NCBI GenBank assembly: GCA_023213395.1
Contig: CM041465.1
Location: forward strand, 190,471,741-190,535,740
Length of the DNA: 64,000 bases
Origin: Cycas panzhihuaensis
Lineage: Eukaryota; Cycadophyta
Direction of reading: 5' to 3'
The position numbers and the translations under genes are program-made. The notes beneath the pieces were generated by a model that had not been told where the DNA came from, searched no databases, and worked only from the letters and a program-made list of their open reading frames with translations. Numbering within the stretch: position 1 is the first letter of the stretch; the number at the start of each line of letters is the position of its first letter. Of the stretch, positions 1-12,102 are shown one piece after another.

Positions 1-1440
1 GAAAAGAAACATTTTATTACTATATATTAAATGTATTTATATGTATATGATGCTTAGTTTATTAATTCTATTATATTTAGATGTATGACTAGCCTACTAA
101 AATAATTCTAAGAAATGTAGGAGGTTAACAAAATGGTAACCATTAGAGACAATAGTGATATAGAGGTAGTAAGAGTTAGAAGCATAACTATCATCATGAA
201 AAATAGAGAAAAATAATACTTAGAGAATGTGCTTTATTTGCTTAACTTGACAACTAATCATTATGAAAAATAGAGAAAAGTAATAGTCAGAAAATATGCT
301 TTATGTCCCTAATTTGACAACTAATCTCATTTTAGTAGGAGAAATTGAATAACAAAACATATCTATAATGTTTGCTTAAGGATAATGAATGATCTCAGAT
401 AAGTGAAATCAAGTTAAAGCTATAAGAATTAGAGATAATAGTCAATACAAACTTTAAGGTTACTCTAGAGTATAAACAACATTCCCTGTTGTATCTCCAA
501 AACAAAAAGTTTGGCATGAGAAAATGGGAGATCTAAAGTACTCTATTCTTTAGTAAATATAGAAGTTGAATATAGCATATGGCCTTGTGAAGATTGATGA
601 TAAGTACTACTTATGTAAATCCTATATTTTTAGTAAACAACACATAGAACCTTTTCTAGAAAAGAAAGCTTGGAAAGCTAGAGAGAAACTTGGCTTGGTA
701 TATTTAGATATCTATGGACTAGTGGTAGTTGTATTATTTGGAGGAGTAAATTTATCGCTTTCATTGATGACTATTTACAAATATTCTAGATTTATCCTTT
801 GAAGTAGAAATCTCAAGAATTCACATGTTTCAAACCATTTATGAAATGTGCATAGAATGAAAGTTATTATAAAATCACTAAGTTTAATTAGTTCTGTAAA
901 GATCAAGGGATTATAAGGCAATTTTCTATTACCTATATGCCTTTGGAGAATAGAGTAGTTGAGTGGATGAATATAACCTTTGTTGAGAAAACTAAGTTTA
1001 TGATAGAAGACAATGATATTATAGATTACTTATGGGTTAAAATTTTTAAGGTAGTTGCATAATTGACTAATAGAAGTACTATAAAGCATGTTAGAGATAA
1101 AATACCTAACAAGGCTTGGTTAAATAAACAACTAATTGTATGTCATTTCAGAGTTTTTTGGTGTGTAGTATATATGTATATCCCAAAGGAGAAATGATAA
1201 GTTAGTTGATAAAGACACAAAATACACCCTTGTAGAATACCTTAAGAAAAATAAAGTATATAGAGTTTTTAAGTTACTAACTAAGAGAGTCCACCTAACA
1301 ATAGATGTCATCTTTAATGTGGGTGATATATTAGATTTAGGTTAATATTAAGAAGTAGATTACAGAGTAGTTTGAATATGCACCTAACAAAATATGATGA
1401 CGAGTAGCTTGGACCTACTATTAGTAAATCCATAGAGTTA
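1..1440 (+). pseudogene. Ty1/copia protease-integrase remnant
   Basis: Degraded copia pol reading left to right. Around 150-350 a stretch resembles the end of the protease region (NVLYLLNLTTN, near the usual NVLYVPGL). At about 505 VWHEKMGDL matches the GAG-pre-integrase LWH..LGHL signature. At 566-802 an open stretch reads as the integrase start (KIDDKYYLCKSYIFSKQH, near the usual C..C..GKQ), then FIDDYLQIF for the core. At 950-1150 come ENRVVEWMN, the usual ENGVVERMN, and HFRVFWC, near HLRVFGC. Many frameshifts and stops; RT and RNase H are absent before the LTR at 1462. The left end is cut by the window. Family assignment is firm, exact domain edges are not. Confidence 0.8.
192..326 (+). 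repeat. 67-bp tandem duplication inside copia remnant
   Basis: The stretch 192-258 is repeated at 259-325 with a few substitutions; the ATG of TCATCATGAAAA and of TCATTATGAAAA lie 67 bp apart, and both copies end in TTGACAACTAATC. Since 67 is not a multiple of three, the duplication shifts the pol frame. Confidence 0.7.
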
Positions 1441-1461
1441 AAATGTTTTTAGCATTTAGAG

Positions 1462-1924
1462 TGTTAGGATATTGATTTCCATAATTATAGATGCAATGTT
1501 TAACTAGTGGTGAGTTATCATTAGACAATATGAAATATTCTCACATATAATATGATTAGTTGATGTATCAACATGATATGAATGATTAATGCATGAGATG
1601 AAGAGCTTATTTAAGAGGGAAGAAAACTCTATCATTCTCCTATGGTTTTTTTCATCTTAAGTTTTTCACATATAAATTTGGTATGTTATGATGATATCTT
1701 TCTCTTGTGATTGTTATGCTATTTTAATATGTACATACTTCACTTTATTATGTTTGAATGTTTATTGTAAATACCTCACGAATATTTATATTTTACTATT
1801 ATTCATTACAATTTTATATCAATGAATGCTTTACATATCTATATACTTTAATATATTATCCTATACAATAAATTTTTAACATAGTAATAGAGTTTTCCCA
1901 TAAGTTATATAAAAACTTTTAACA
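1462..1924 (+). mobile_element. LTR, about 463 bp, followed by PBS
   Basis: Begins TGTTAGGATATTG and ends TTTTAACA, the TG...CA termini of an LTR. It is followed at once by a tRNA-Met-type primer site. The left neighbour is a copia integrase remnant with no visible polypurine tract, so this is more likely the 5' LTR of a separate element inserted there than the 3' LTR of the remnant. I did not find a second copy in the window. Confidence 0.6.
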
Positions 1925-1936
1925 TGGTATTAGAGC
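1925..1936 (+). other. Primer binding site (tRNA-Met type)
   Basis: TGGTATTAGAGC directly abuts the LTR end; it differs from the plant initiator-Met PBS TGGTATCAGAGC by one C-to-T change. Confidence 0.75.
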
Positions 1937-4900
1937 CTAGGTGAAGGTTAAAGTCCTAAAATAAAGGTGAAGATCCTAGTAAGACAATATATTAGAGATA
2001 TATTGCAAAATCATTAATAAGGTTGACAAAACAAGGATTAAAGAGTACATATATATGGTGATAATCCTTGCCATATAAGGATGATTAATGCATGCATTGT
2101 GAGAGCTAGGATTGAGCTAGTATGTAGGTTGATCTCATGACCCAAAAATATGTTATACGAATGATATGAGAATAAGATTATTAGGGTAATATGAAGAAGA
2201 GATGATGGAGATGAGGTGAAGAACATAAGATGTAATCTTATTATTGATAAGTAACCTTATTATAAATTCATATAGATATTTATTACACATGCAGATCTAT
2301 ATTCAAAGCATGTAAGTATTTTTAATGACGAAGAATGTTGTCACTTAAGCTCAGCTTTATAAGCATATGCAAGCTATAAACATGATGGAAAGTTGATGTA
2401 GCATGCATGGATGGTTGCAAACAGTATGCTAGATGATGGTGAAAATCTCTCATACCCAGTTTTATCTAATAAATTTTTTTGGTCTATGTTTTCTTATGGA
2501 TTTCCTTTTGGTTAAAGGTATTCCTTTTAGTAATTTATTATTAAGAGATAAATAAAAATTAATGCACATAAAAGGTTTAATTATTTATGGAGATTCCATG
2601 ATATATTTGATATGATTTTGAGGAAAATTTAGGGTTTAAAATAAGTTCTTCTTTATTTTACTATTATTAATAAACTATTGAAAATAATAAAATTAAGATT
2701 TGAAAGGATAAAGCTATTAGTGATTTATAAGATTATTCATTTCAAGGCTTGTTCATACAAACTAATAAAAAATATTATCACTCATAGAAGCCAGACCCAT
2801 GGCTATCTTAGGAAGAAGAGTATGTATAAGGTATATATTAATTTCTGGTCTATTTATGCATGTAGTAGGGTGCCATTAAGAAGCCACCAAGGCACATGGG
2901 TCATAACGTAGCTCAAGGGTATATATTGGTTTATACATAGCAAGGATAGATATAAGGGCAATCGACCACAAATCGTAAACATATGATTTAAAGTATACCA
3001 TTCATAGCTATGAGCGAAGGGTAAAAAATTATCGTAGGTCAAAGATTATTCAAATTACCACCTATTAGTAGGTACCATTAGAGGAAACAATATTTTATTA
3101 TGAGATCATCATAGAGAGACATTAACCGTAGAGAAGAGACTATTCATAGAGGCTCATCTATAAGATAATGATTTATTATTTCAATCACCCATAGAATTAT
3201 GTAAAAACCCATAATACATTTGAGAGTAGTCATATATATGGAAATCAATCACCTAGTGTACATGTGGTGGAAATTATCCATTAGATGAAGGGTTTGATCC
3301 CCATGTAATGGATGGAGTCATAATAGAAAACATAGCAAACTCATCACACAAAAGAAATCATAAGCTAAAATCCTAGTTTGGTAGTGGATGAATATTTTGG
3401 TAAAATATTATTTTTTATATTTAATTAAATTCAATACTTTCATGAAGTTTGCACAAGCACCTAAAAGGTTAATCCATGGTCACATGATCTCTATTCGTGA
3501 CGAGAATCTAAAAGACAAAAGTAACCAAGTCAACTTTTGACCCTTAATCAATTTTTTTGAAGCATATTATTAGTTTTATAAGTATAACATTGTTAGATGA
3601 TATTGAAATTGAGTGCTATTATTTGCATTAAAAATAAGACTTAGAGCTAGATGTAACAACTAATTACAAGGCATAATTTGAAGCTCACATGGAGGACATT
3701 TTAATTATTGAAGTTGAGAAAGCATATATTAACATGATTAAAAGCCCTTTTTTAAGAAATTTTAATTATGATTTGGAAACCTTTTATAATTTTAAAGGCT
3801 CTTAGGTTTATGTTGATATATATGGATGGTTGATAATGACTGGCTAAAATTTTGATTCAAAAATTTTATTATGAGGCATTTATGATATATTAAAGGATCA
3901 AAAGTTAAATATAAATCATATATGAAAACCTATAATGATGAATAAAGATATGTTTTACATGTTGGACATAATTGAAAGTACTCCTAAGGCATTTTACACA
4001 TTTGATGAAGTGGACTATATAGCACTAATCAAATGAATTTGGTATCAGTTGATGAGATGATGAAATCACTTAATTATTTGGTTACATGAGTGAAGGACAG
4101 ATAAGGATGCCACTTGATTATTGTTGTTTAGATTAATATTGGATGAAAGTTAATGAAATTATTATTGATTAAGGATGTTGTTGATGGTTGAGTCTATGGT
4201 TGGATTGAATGTAAGTTTTTCACAACTAACATTATACTCTTATTAACTAATATATCAACATGAGTACAATTACAAAGCAAAAATCTCAAAGTTACAAAGG
4301 TTAGAATAATAAATAAATAAATGATCACCTCATAATTTTGCAAGTGGTCCACTAAGAGTAGAAACTCAAAGATTGATCTCTAAAATTGTAAAATGAAAGA
4401 AGGTATATAAAAAACAAGTCTCTTCAAAAACTTGCAAGTGAGTTGATGAATGAAAAAGTGAGAATGACCAAGTGTAAAACTATAAAATAAAGATGCAAAC
4501 AAAGGAAAGCCCTTCATACTTTTACAAATGGACCTGTAAGATCCAAAACTTGTATATAAGATCACAAAATTATAAACCAATATATTCTAAAGTGAAATCT
4601 TGATTTTTAAACCCCTAAGGATGAACTATAATACACACAATAAAAGAATAAATTTGAGTGATTCAAAATGTATAAGAAACCTTGATTAAAAATCAACATT
4701 CTTAGATAAGAATAATGAATTCTCCATATAAAATTGACAAGTAGAAACATCCTAAGTATGAAGAGTATAGAAAGGCAGAACATAGGGTAGAGCTAGCAAG
4801 CACTAACATATTCACCCAAAACTATCTTGCTAAGAAAATAAATTAATATATAATTAGATTTCATGGGTGAGTATTAAAGGTTTCACCATGTCTAAGTAAG

Positions 4901-5109
4901 AAGGGGGATATATAAATACAAATATATAGGGGTATTTTAATAAAAGAGAACTTAATAGTAATGCCCACAATAATAACTACAAACCTTAATATGTCCACCA
5001 TAAGCTAGAGCCACCTATTGAGCCATAAGGGTATAATGAGGGTAAACTAACTTACCCTGGACCATAGATATAATCAAAGGAGGAAGAAAATCTATTCTAA
5101 TATACATTA
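1937..5109. other. Unassigned internal retroelement sequence
   Basis: No gag or pol motif could be recognised on either strand. It presumably is the body of the element whose 5' LTR ends at 1924. The part 3870-4030 shares a diverged repeat with 18262-18430 (matching words include ATGTTGGAC and CACTAATCAAATG, in the same order). The short ORFs at 2678-2911 and 4380-4580 have no recognisable content. Confidence 0.4.
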
Positions 5110-5232
5110 TTTACTAGGTAATATTAACCCATGTAAATATTTAATTCATATAAATTAATGTAGTTATCCCTTTAATGTGCATTAGGAGGTCATAGTGTGC
5201 ACACTTCTTTATTGTGATTAGTCATTAGTTAA
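5110..5232 (+). mobile_element. Old LTR, left part (split by gypsy insertion)
   Basis: Matches the start of the LTR at 13319-13750 (shared AGGAGGTCATAGTGTGCA). The match continues across the gypsy element at 11872. The 5' edge is approximate because the terminal TG is mutated. Confidence 0.75.
5228..5232. repeat. Target site duplication GTTAA (left)
   Basis: GTTAA stands immediately before the 5' LTR of the gypsy element and is repeated at 11872-11876 immediately after its 3' LTR. Confidence 0.9.
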
Positions 5233-5646
5233 TGTTACATAACTTATTCGGCTAAGTCATGTAAACCACTAGTATACAGAGAGCTATCAGCAAGTTATAA
5301 GACAAGGTTAATTATGGAACTTCATGCATGTGCCGTCAAGCTAGCCAATGGTATGTATGTCTATTGCCGTCTAATAGAATGTAAGGCCACTTAGGCCGTC
5401 AATAGGATTACATGTATAAGACCCTCTTTTGTCTATATAAGGGTCATAAATTATAAATGATGGATATCTTAATAAAACGTTTTATAAAGATTGTGTTGTG
5501 GTGCTTTCTATTTTCGGTGATCATTTAGCACTCTGGTGTTCCTGTGAAACTCTTAGTTCATTTGTTTGCCCTATTGGATAAAATGACGTAGTTGCGATTG
5601 TCATTTTTCTGCTATCTCAAGAATGTTGGTGAGAAGAAATATCTCA
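5233..5646 (+). repeat. 5' LTR of gypsy element
   Basis: Begins TGTTACATAACTT and ends ATATCTCA. CTATATAAGG near 5432 is a plausible TATA box for the transcript start. Confidence 0.9.
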
Positions 5647-5648
5647 AG

Positions 5649-5660
5649 TGGTATCGGAGC
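5649..5660 (+). other. Primer binding site of gypsy element
   Basis: TGGTATCGGAGC lies two bases after the 5' LTR and differs from the plant tRNA-iMet PBS by one base. Confidence 0.85.
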
Positions 5661-6904
5661 TATGTTGCGATCGTGGGAAGATGCTCAGAAGATCAGATTT
5701 TTTTTTTTTTTTTCCCTATCAGATTGAGTACTCTCTCTACCACAGTAGAGATCGAGGAAAGACCTTTACTTAGTACTCTCTCCACGGAGATTAAGGAATG
5801 GTACTATGATGGTTCAAGAGTTAGGAGAAAATGGGAATTCCTTTTCCTAAGTAACACCAGTATTTTATCCTTATGTTTTTTGTCCAGTTTTAATTTCATT
5901 TTTGTATTTTAAATTCTGCATGAAATTATAACTCAAGGGTAGATAACTCTAATGGGAATCTACCCAAGTAGTCAGGTAGAGACCCTATACTGAGGATCTT
6001 TAAATATCACATGAATCTATCATTCTAATTAAGCGCATCGTGGCTCCTTCGCCCTTTGCGTAATAGACTAGAGTTAACACTCTTGAACTAAGCCCTAGAC
6101 AGAACTTGACTACGAAAGTATGCCTCCACGTATCCTCAGATATATAGGAGAACCCTCTTTAGGTCCTAATCCCTCCCTAGCATAGGCAATTATTTATCAT
6201 TAAAGCCTTTTAGTATAATGGTTAGTAGTTAGCGCCATGAAGCTACTTACCCTAAACTTCTACAGTTTATTGGCAAGCTTATAAGCCCAATCACACCTTG
6301 TCAAGTGGTTCGTAGGATACTTTGGTATACATATTTCAGGTTCAAACTACAAGTCACCTTTCATTTTAAAAAAAGAAGTTCCTCCTACTACCTAAACCTA
6401 GAACTTGTCAGTGGAGTCAGACCCACTACAGGAAGGAGGGAAAAAAAAAAAGAAAAGAAGGAAAAAAGAAAAAAAAAAAAAGAAGAGAAAAAGAAAGAAA
6501 AAAAAAACTCTACTTAGTTTAATGAGAAAATTTACCCTTACAAATATACACCTCATTTTGATCAGCACATCACACTAGTCAGTTTGCACTAGGTTGGTAC
6601 CTACCAGAAATTTTTACATTTTTTAGTACCTGGTCACTGGTGGATCCCACCACCTCCCATCCCCCGTACACTTCACATACCCCATTTGAACAAATGTTTC
6701 ACACTTGTTTGACAGAACCTGATATCTTGTTTATGTAAATTCCTTTAGGGTCAATAGGCTATAGACACCCCACAATCTCCTTATTTGCCCTCTTCTCTTT
6801 CTCTTAACAACTCTCTTTTTCTTACATCTCGTTCTTTTATAATCTTTCCCACTTCATTCATTCCCCTTCTTTCTACTTATTCCCACCTCTTTACTCTCTT
6901 TCTC
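5661..6904 (+). other. Gypsy 5' leader
   Basis: Untranslated leader between PBS and gag. It holds a poly-T run at about 5699-5713 and a purine-only tract at about 6430-6507 that produces a meaningless Lys/Glu-rich open frame. No domain is visible. Confidence 0.6.
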
Positions 6905-8028
6905 CATGGCTCCTCAGAGTAATAGTGTCAAAATCTTGGAACTCGAGACCCAAGTCATCAATATTCAGGAAAAATTGAGGATTTTGACCACATACACAAG
7001 GAGGTTAAATATGAAGTAGTTACCATGTGGGTAGAATTTACCTCAAGATTGTTAACCCTAGCATCCCATGATGATGTCTAAAATATAATTAATAGGTTAA
7101 ACAACTTCTCTGCTCCACTGCCAGTTAGCCCCACACAATAATAAATCGTGCCTCTACCTCCACGTCAGTAGCAACCATTTTATCATAAGATCAATATATC
7201 CACCTTTGATCTAGATCTTAATAGGGATAGTGCATGAAGTTAGATTAGCAAACTAGAGTCCTACTTTACACTCAACCTAATGTCTGTAAATGAACAACTT
7301 ACATTTTCTTCCATCTACTTAGATGGGAAGGCACATCATTAGTTCTGATGGTGGAAGTGGGAGTAACCCTCTAGCCAGTCTTGGGCACACTTATCTACTT
7401 GTTTTTTTGAGCAGTATGAAGATACTTGGAACTAATCTTTTTTCACATAGATAACATGTTTGAAGAAAGTATCCTTTGTTAATGTTTACACTGATGAGTT
7501 CCAATCTTTATGTAATTAGGTTGATCAACAACTTGATAAATAGACATAGATAGAACATATCCATCTAGGCTTAAAGAACGTATCCAAATGTACCTGAAGA
7601 TAGTCTCCCTATCTACTCTAAAAGATGTAATTAATATGGCCAAAGTAGTAGAAGTAGAGCTTCTCACATAAAGACCACCTCCATTCAAACGAGACTCCAC
7701 TTGGCTTTCATAATCCTAACAAGCTGATATTGCCTAATCCCAAAGCCCACATCCAACTGACTGCCAACAATCACGCCCATGACCAGAGGATATCCCAGCT
7801 ACATTTCTTGAGTAGCATGCTATGGAACCATCTTTGAAGTCCATACACATCACTCCAGCAGAGGCACAATGTCGTTGGGAAGCTGGTCTATGTATGGAAT
7901 GTTCTAGAAAATGGACCGCTGGTCATGGTAAAATCTGCAAAGTTAGAAAGATGGTCTTCATAATTGACCTAGACTTATCTTTGGAAGATGATCCTGAGAC
8001 TAAGCATAAATATGATGATGAATCCTAA
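6905..8028 (+). pseudogene. Gypsy gag with zinc knuckle
   Basis: The start is placed at the ATG at 6905 (MAPQ...). The capsid region is broken by stops and shifts. A clean segment at 7822-8028 carries the nucleocapsid signature: PAEAQCRWEAGLCMECSRKW followed by GHGKIC, matching the family pattern of a PAE.Q.RR..GLC..C.EKW..GH.C knuckle. It is followed by the acidic spacer that normally precedes the protease. A related gag lies on the minus strand at 58660-59637. Confidence 0.8.
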
Positions 8029-8099
8029 GAACACCCTACTGATGAGTTGCCCCCAAACCCTGAGCTTGAAGTTTCCTTATCAAATGTTACCTCCATTGT

Positions 8100-8500
8100 A
8101 TATCTTAATCCACTTCTAGTCAAAGAAATACTTAGAAAAACCCCAATTACCATTTTGATCAATAGTGATTCATCGCTAAATTTCATCAATATCTCCATTG
8201 CTTGACAGTTGAATCTTAATATAGAACCTAAAATAGGCTTTACTTATTATTTACCTGGTCAACACACCCTCCATTGTGTTGGAATAATAAAAAATATCAT
8301 GGTCCATATTAGCTCATATACCCTTATCTCTTACTGTTATGCCATGTCCATAGGTGGATCAGATGTAATTCTTAGCATATAATGGCTCCAGACTCTAGGA
8401 ACTTATAGCACTAATAATTCATCCATGGTCCCCTTCATTATATTCAAAGATCACATGGGCCACTCTCATAAACTTTATGGGATGTAAGCCCCCCCAAACA
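8100..8500 (+). pseudogene. Gypsy aspartic protease
   Basis: TILINSDSSLNFIN corresponds to the family LIDSGSTHNFI active-site loop, with the catalytic D-S-G read as N-S-D, so the active site is already lost. Downstream SIGGSDVILSI and WLQTLGT match the second conserved block (GGADVVLGVQWL..LG). One or more stops interrupt it. Confidence 0.75.
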
Positions 8501-8609
8501 AAGTAATCTCACCCACTTAAATGCGCTACCAACTCAATGGTAACATAGGATACATCATTTGTCTTAACCATATCTAGGCCCCTTCGGGTATCCACCCTGA
8601 TATCCAACA

Positions 8610-9440
8610 AAAATTAGATCAATACCAATCAGTATTTGCTTTGTTACCTACCAACCCCCCGCATGATCAAAGTTTTTACCATACTATTGAGTTATAAAGT
8701 TTACACAACTTGATTAGGCTTTGACCATAGAGGAACTTTTATTTGTAAAAAAATTAAATCGAAAAAATCATAAGGAAGTTATTGGACATGGGCATAATCC
8801 AACCTAGTAAAAGCCCATATGTGACATCCATTATTTTAGTTCACAAAAATGATGGCTCTTTCTGACTTTGCATTGACTACTATGCGCTCAATAAAATCAT
8901 CATAAAAAATAAGTTTCCCATGCCATGAATCGATAACATGTTAGATGAAATCCATGTGGCTACAATTTTCACCAAATTTGATTTATAGTCAGGATATTAC
9001 CAAATCCCTATCTTGCCAAAGAATCACCATAAAATGGCTTTCTAAAACCATCATGGCCAAATTGAGTTCCAAGTCATGCCCTTTGGCCTATGTAATGTTC
9101 CAGCCACTTTTTAGACCCTTATGAACAAGATCTTTTCCCCATACCTGTGAAAATTTGTCATCGTCTTCTTTAACGATATTCTTATCTATAACTTAAACAT
9201 GCCTTCTTACATCTTGCATCTAGAAATAGTCCTTCAAATCCTAGTTGAAAATAAACTATAGGGTAAACTCTCCAAATGTGTGTTTGGGAAATCTGAATTA
9301 TAATACCTTGGTTATATTATATCCTTTGTAGGGGTTCGAGTGCATCTCGATAAAATCTTTGTCATCACTAATTGGACAACCCCAAAAACCCTGACCCAAT
9401 TGTGGGATTTTCTAGGACTTAACTAGATTCTATCGTTGTT
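8610..9440 (+). pseudogene. Gypsy reverse transcriptase
   Basis: Conserved blocks read in order: SPYVTSIILVHKNDGSF, LCIDYYALNKI, FTKFDL, SGYYQIPI, FQVMPFGLCN, then [13 protein letters not shown], where the usual catalytic YxDD motif reads FFND. It ends with KCVFGKSELYLGYII. Stops replace Arg in FRLC and PRID and Gln in ATFQ. The mutated catalytic block means it is inactive. Confidence 0.88.
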
Positions 9441-9990
9441 TCATTTGAAATTATGCCACACAAACCACCCCCTTATCCTACTTACTTCGAAAGGATTCCT
9501 TCCAATGGTCTCCCTCAGCTAATGAGGCCTTCCTCCATCTAAAGGAGGTCATGAAAACCACTCTAATTTTGGCTTCTCCTAACTTTTCTTGGCCTTTCCA
9601 ATTAGAATGCGATGCCTTTAGGTTTGGATTGGGTGCAGTCTTAATGCAAGACTTCCACCCCATCACCTTCGAAAGTCAGAAACTCAAAGATGATGAGTGT
9701 AGACTATCTACCTACTAAAAACAAATGAGGGCCATTCTCCATACTATTGACAAGTGGCAATAGTATCTACTTGGTTCTAAACTTACTATCCTTACTGATC
9801 ATCATAGCCTTCATCGCTTACTAGATCAACTAGTCCTCTCAAAAGAGTAGGTTAATTGGGTTGACTGCCTCCAAGTTTTTGATTTTACAATCACATATAA
9901 AAAGGGAAAAGATAACATTATAGAAGATGCTCTCTAGAGGCTACCTTCACCTACACTTGATGATAACATTGCTCACACTGAGGACCCCAC
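9441..9990 (+). pseudogene. Gypsy RNase H
   Basis: Reads PFQLECDAFRFGLGAVLMQ, corresponding to the family VETDAS..G.GAVL.Q, then FESQKLKDDE, YLLGSKLTILTDHHSL and FTITYKKGKDNIIEDAL. Stops occur at Gln/Arg positions. Frame is mostly continuous with RT. Confidence 0.85.
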
Positions 9991-9999
9991 CATTTATGC

Positions 10000-11200
10000 C
10001 ATTTCTTCCTCACAACTAACATGGATACAGGATTTAGCCATGGCTAACCAAACCTAACCTAATTTTATGTATTAGGATAATAAGGTCCACACTCATAAGG
10101 ATTGGTCCATCCAAAATAATCTTCTCTTATAGTAAAATTTCATATTCATACAACCCCAGTCAGCTTCTATATTGTAGATTTTATCATAATATCATTCTTC
10201 CCCCTCTTGGCAGTCATTTTGGTTTTGATAAAACTTATCATAGGATACATTTTGATTTCTTTTAGCTACAAATGAAATTTACCATCCTTACCTTTATCTC
10301 AGAATGTGACACATACCAATGTAACAAAGTAGATATAAAACCCCAACTATGCCTCTGTCAACCGTTGCATATCCCAAAAGGTAAATGGAAAGATATTGCC
10401 ATGGACTTTATAATGAGCCTACCACTATCTACTGGATCTAACTCCATTTTAGTAATCATAGATAGGTTGACAAAATAGGCCCACTTCTTACTTGTCTGCA
10501 TAACCTATAAAGCTCCACGTATCGCTGACATTTACATATAGATAATATTTCATTTGCATGGTTTTCCATCCAATATTATATGTGATCATGACCCTAAATT
10601 CACTAGTTCCTTTTGGCAGGAGTTATTTCGTGTGTCAGGAACATCATTTAATATGAGTTTGGCATACCATCCATAGATCAATGGCCAATTTAATGTCCTT
10701 AACAAAACTCTAGAGACCTACTTATTCTACTTTGGGTCTGATTACCAGTCTAAATAGACATCATGGCTAGCCCTAGCTGAGTATTAGTACAACACCTCAT
10801 ACTATTCAGTCATTAGAATGTCCTCATTTTTTACCCTCTATGGGTATCTCCCACTATCCCACCACACCTTGGCTACCAACCTTCGCATAATAGTAGTACA
10901 ACAAAAACTACAATATATGGACCAAATTCTCCACACCCTTAAATAAAACCTATCCATAACCCAAAATCAAATGAAACAATTAACAAACTGCCATCGCTTT
11001 GATCACTCCTTCGATATCGATGATATTATATTCCTTAGTCTCCAACCTTACAAGCAATAATCCCTTCACCATCATAAGAACTACAAACTTAGCTCTTGAT
11101 ATTATGGCCCCTATAAAGTCCTTAAATATATTGGTGAAGTTGCATATGCTCTTAACCTTCCCCCCACCAAAAATATACATAATATTTTTCATGTCTCCTA
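10000..11200 (+). pseudogene. Gypsy integrase
   Basis: PLHIPKGKWKDIAMDFIMSL and ILVIIDRLTK mark the core start. ICDHDPKFTS and AYHP-stop-INGQ give the D,D-35-E region, with Gln lost to TAG at 10674-10676. NTSYYS, LYGYLP and YYGPYKVLKYIGEVAYAL form the C-terminal domain. A Trp codon appears as TAG at 10785-10787. The order and spacing are normal for the family. Confidence 0.88.
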
Positions 11201-11220
11201 TCTTCGAAAATGTCTAAGCA

Positions 11221-11440
11221 AAATCCATATTCCCCAAACAATCCTTCTAATTTTGGACGAAGAGCAAACCTTGTCCATACCTATAAAATGTATACTAGCT
11301 ACCAGACAATGTCGTCTTTGGAATAGGTCCATTTTAGAATATTTGATATAGTGGATAGGCTATAACTCTGATGAAGCAACTTGGGAGTCTGAGGAGTTTA
11401 TCAAAGAGCACTTGCATCTCACATGTCTTAAGGACTTGAC
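11221..11440 (+). pseudogene. Chromodomain-like tail of gypsy integrase
   Basis: LATRQCRLWNRSILEYLI, one stop, then WIGYNSDEATWESEEF, matching the chromovirus W.G....EATWE signature. This tail guides integration toward particular chromatin in chromoviruses. The final stop lies just before the polypurine tract. Confidence 0.75.
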
Positions 11441-11445
11441 ATCTT

Positions 11446-11458
11446 AAGGGAGGGGACC
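11446..11458 (+). other. Polypurine tract of gypsy element
   Basis: AAGGGAGGGGACC directly precedes the 3' LTR and would prime plus-strand DNA synthesis. Confidence 0.85.
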
Positions 11459-11871
11459 TATTATATAACTTATCCGACTAAGTTATGTAAACCACTAGTA
11501 TACTGAGAGCTATCATCAAGTTATAAGATAAGGTTAATTATGGAACTATGTGCATGTACCGTCAAACTGCCCAATGATATACATCGATGTTTCCATTTAA
11601 TAGAATGTAAGGCCACTTAGGCTGCCAATAGGATTACATATATAAGACCCTCTTTTGTTTATATAAGGGTCATAAATTATAAATAATGGTTATCTTGATA
11701 GAAGTTTTTATAAAGATTGTGCTATGGTGCTTTCTATTTCGGTGATCATTTAGCGCTCTGGTGTTCATGTGAAATTCTTGGTTCATTTGTTTGCCCTATT
11801 GAATAAAATGACACAGTTGCGACTGTCATATCTCTGCTATCTCAACAGTGCTGGTGAGAAGAAACGTCTTA
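11459..11871 (+). repeat. 3' LTR of gypsy element
   Basis: Aligns end to end with 5233-5646. Termini are mutated to TA...TA from TG...CA, both transitions. Confidence 0.9.
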
Positions 11872-12088
11872 GTTAATTAAGTAGCTCTTAGAATTTGATT
11901 AGATAACTAGGTAGTGACACACACACACATACACAGATTTGGTATAATACAATTAGAGATGATTATTTGCCATAAGTATATTGTGTTATGTATTTGTACA
12001 TATTCTTTCATTTATTGTTCACTTGTATGTCTTTAATTTTATAGTCTTATTAGATCCTAGACTTGTGTATCAGTATTTAGTTCTTATA
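11872..12088 (+). mobile_element. Old LTR, right part (split by gypsy insertion)
   Basis: Continues the LTR begun at 5110 and aligns with the latter half of 13319-13750. It contains a short (AC)n tract at 11916-11936. At the same place the sister LTR has a long (TA)n tract. Confidence 0.75.
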
Positions 12089-12090
12089 AG

Positions 12091-12102
12091 TGGTATTAGA
12101 GT
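12091..12102 (+). other. Primer binding site after split LTR
   Basis: TGGTATTAGAGT two bases after the LTR end, a tRNA-Met-type PBS. Confidence 0.65.

Larger units (their letters stand above)
5233..11871 (+). mobile_element. Complete but decayed Ty3/gypsy retrotransposon
   Basis: A 6639-bp element with two LTRs of 414 and 413 bp, a tRNA-Met PBS, gag, protease, reverse transcriptase, RNase H, integrase, a chromodomain-like tail, a polypurine tract and a perfect GTTAA target duplication. Domain order PR-RT-RH-IN is that of Ty3/gypsy; the tail suggests a chromovirus. The LTRs agree at roughly nine of ten bases by eye, with mostly transitions, so the insertion is old. In-frame stops (mainly TAG) and some frameshifts inactivate it. 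It sits inside an older LTR, whose uninterrupted sister at 13319-13750 shows the empty site. Confidence 0.93.

Noticed and set aside
6305-6517. Lys/Glu-rich 70-codon frame
   Set aside because: Comes from a purine-only tract in the gypsy leader.
10999-11217. Overlapping open frames on both strands
   Set aside because: Both are off-frame with the gypsy integrase C-terminus (YYGPYKVLKYIGEVAYAL), which explains the region.
8610-11440. Reassigned TAG codon or suppressor code
   Set aside because: TAG, TGA and TAA all occur, together with mutated catalytic residues and frameshifts; ordinary decay is sufficient.
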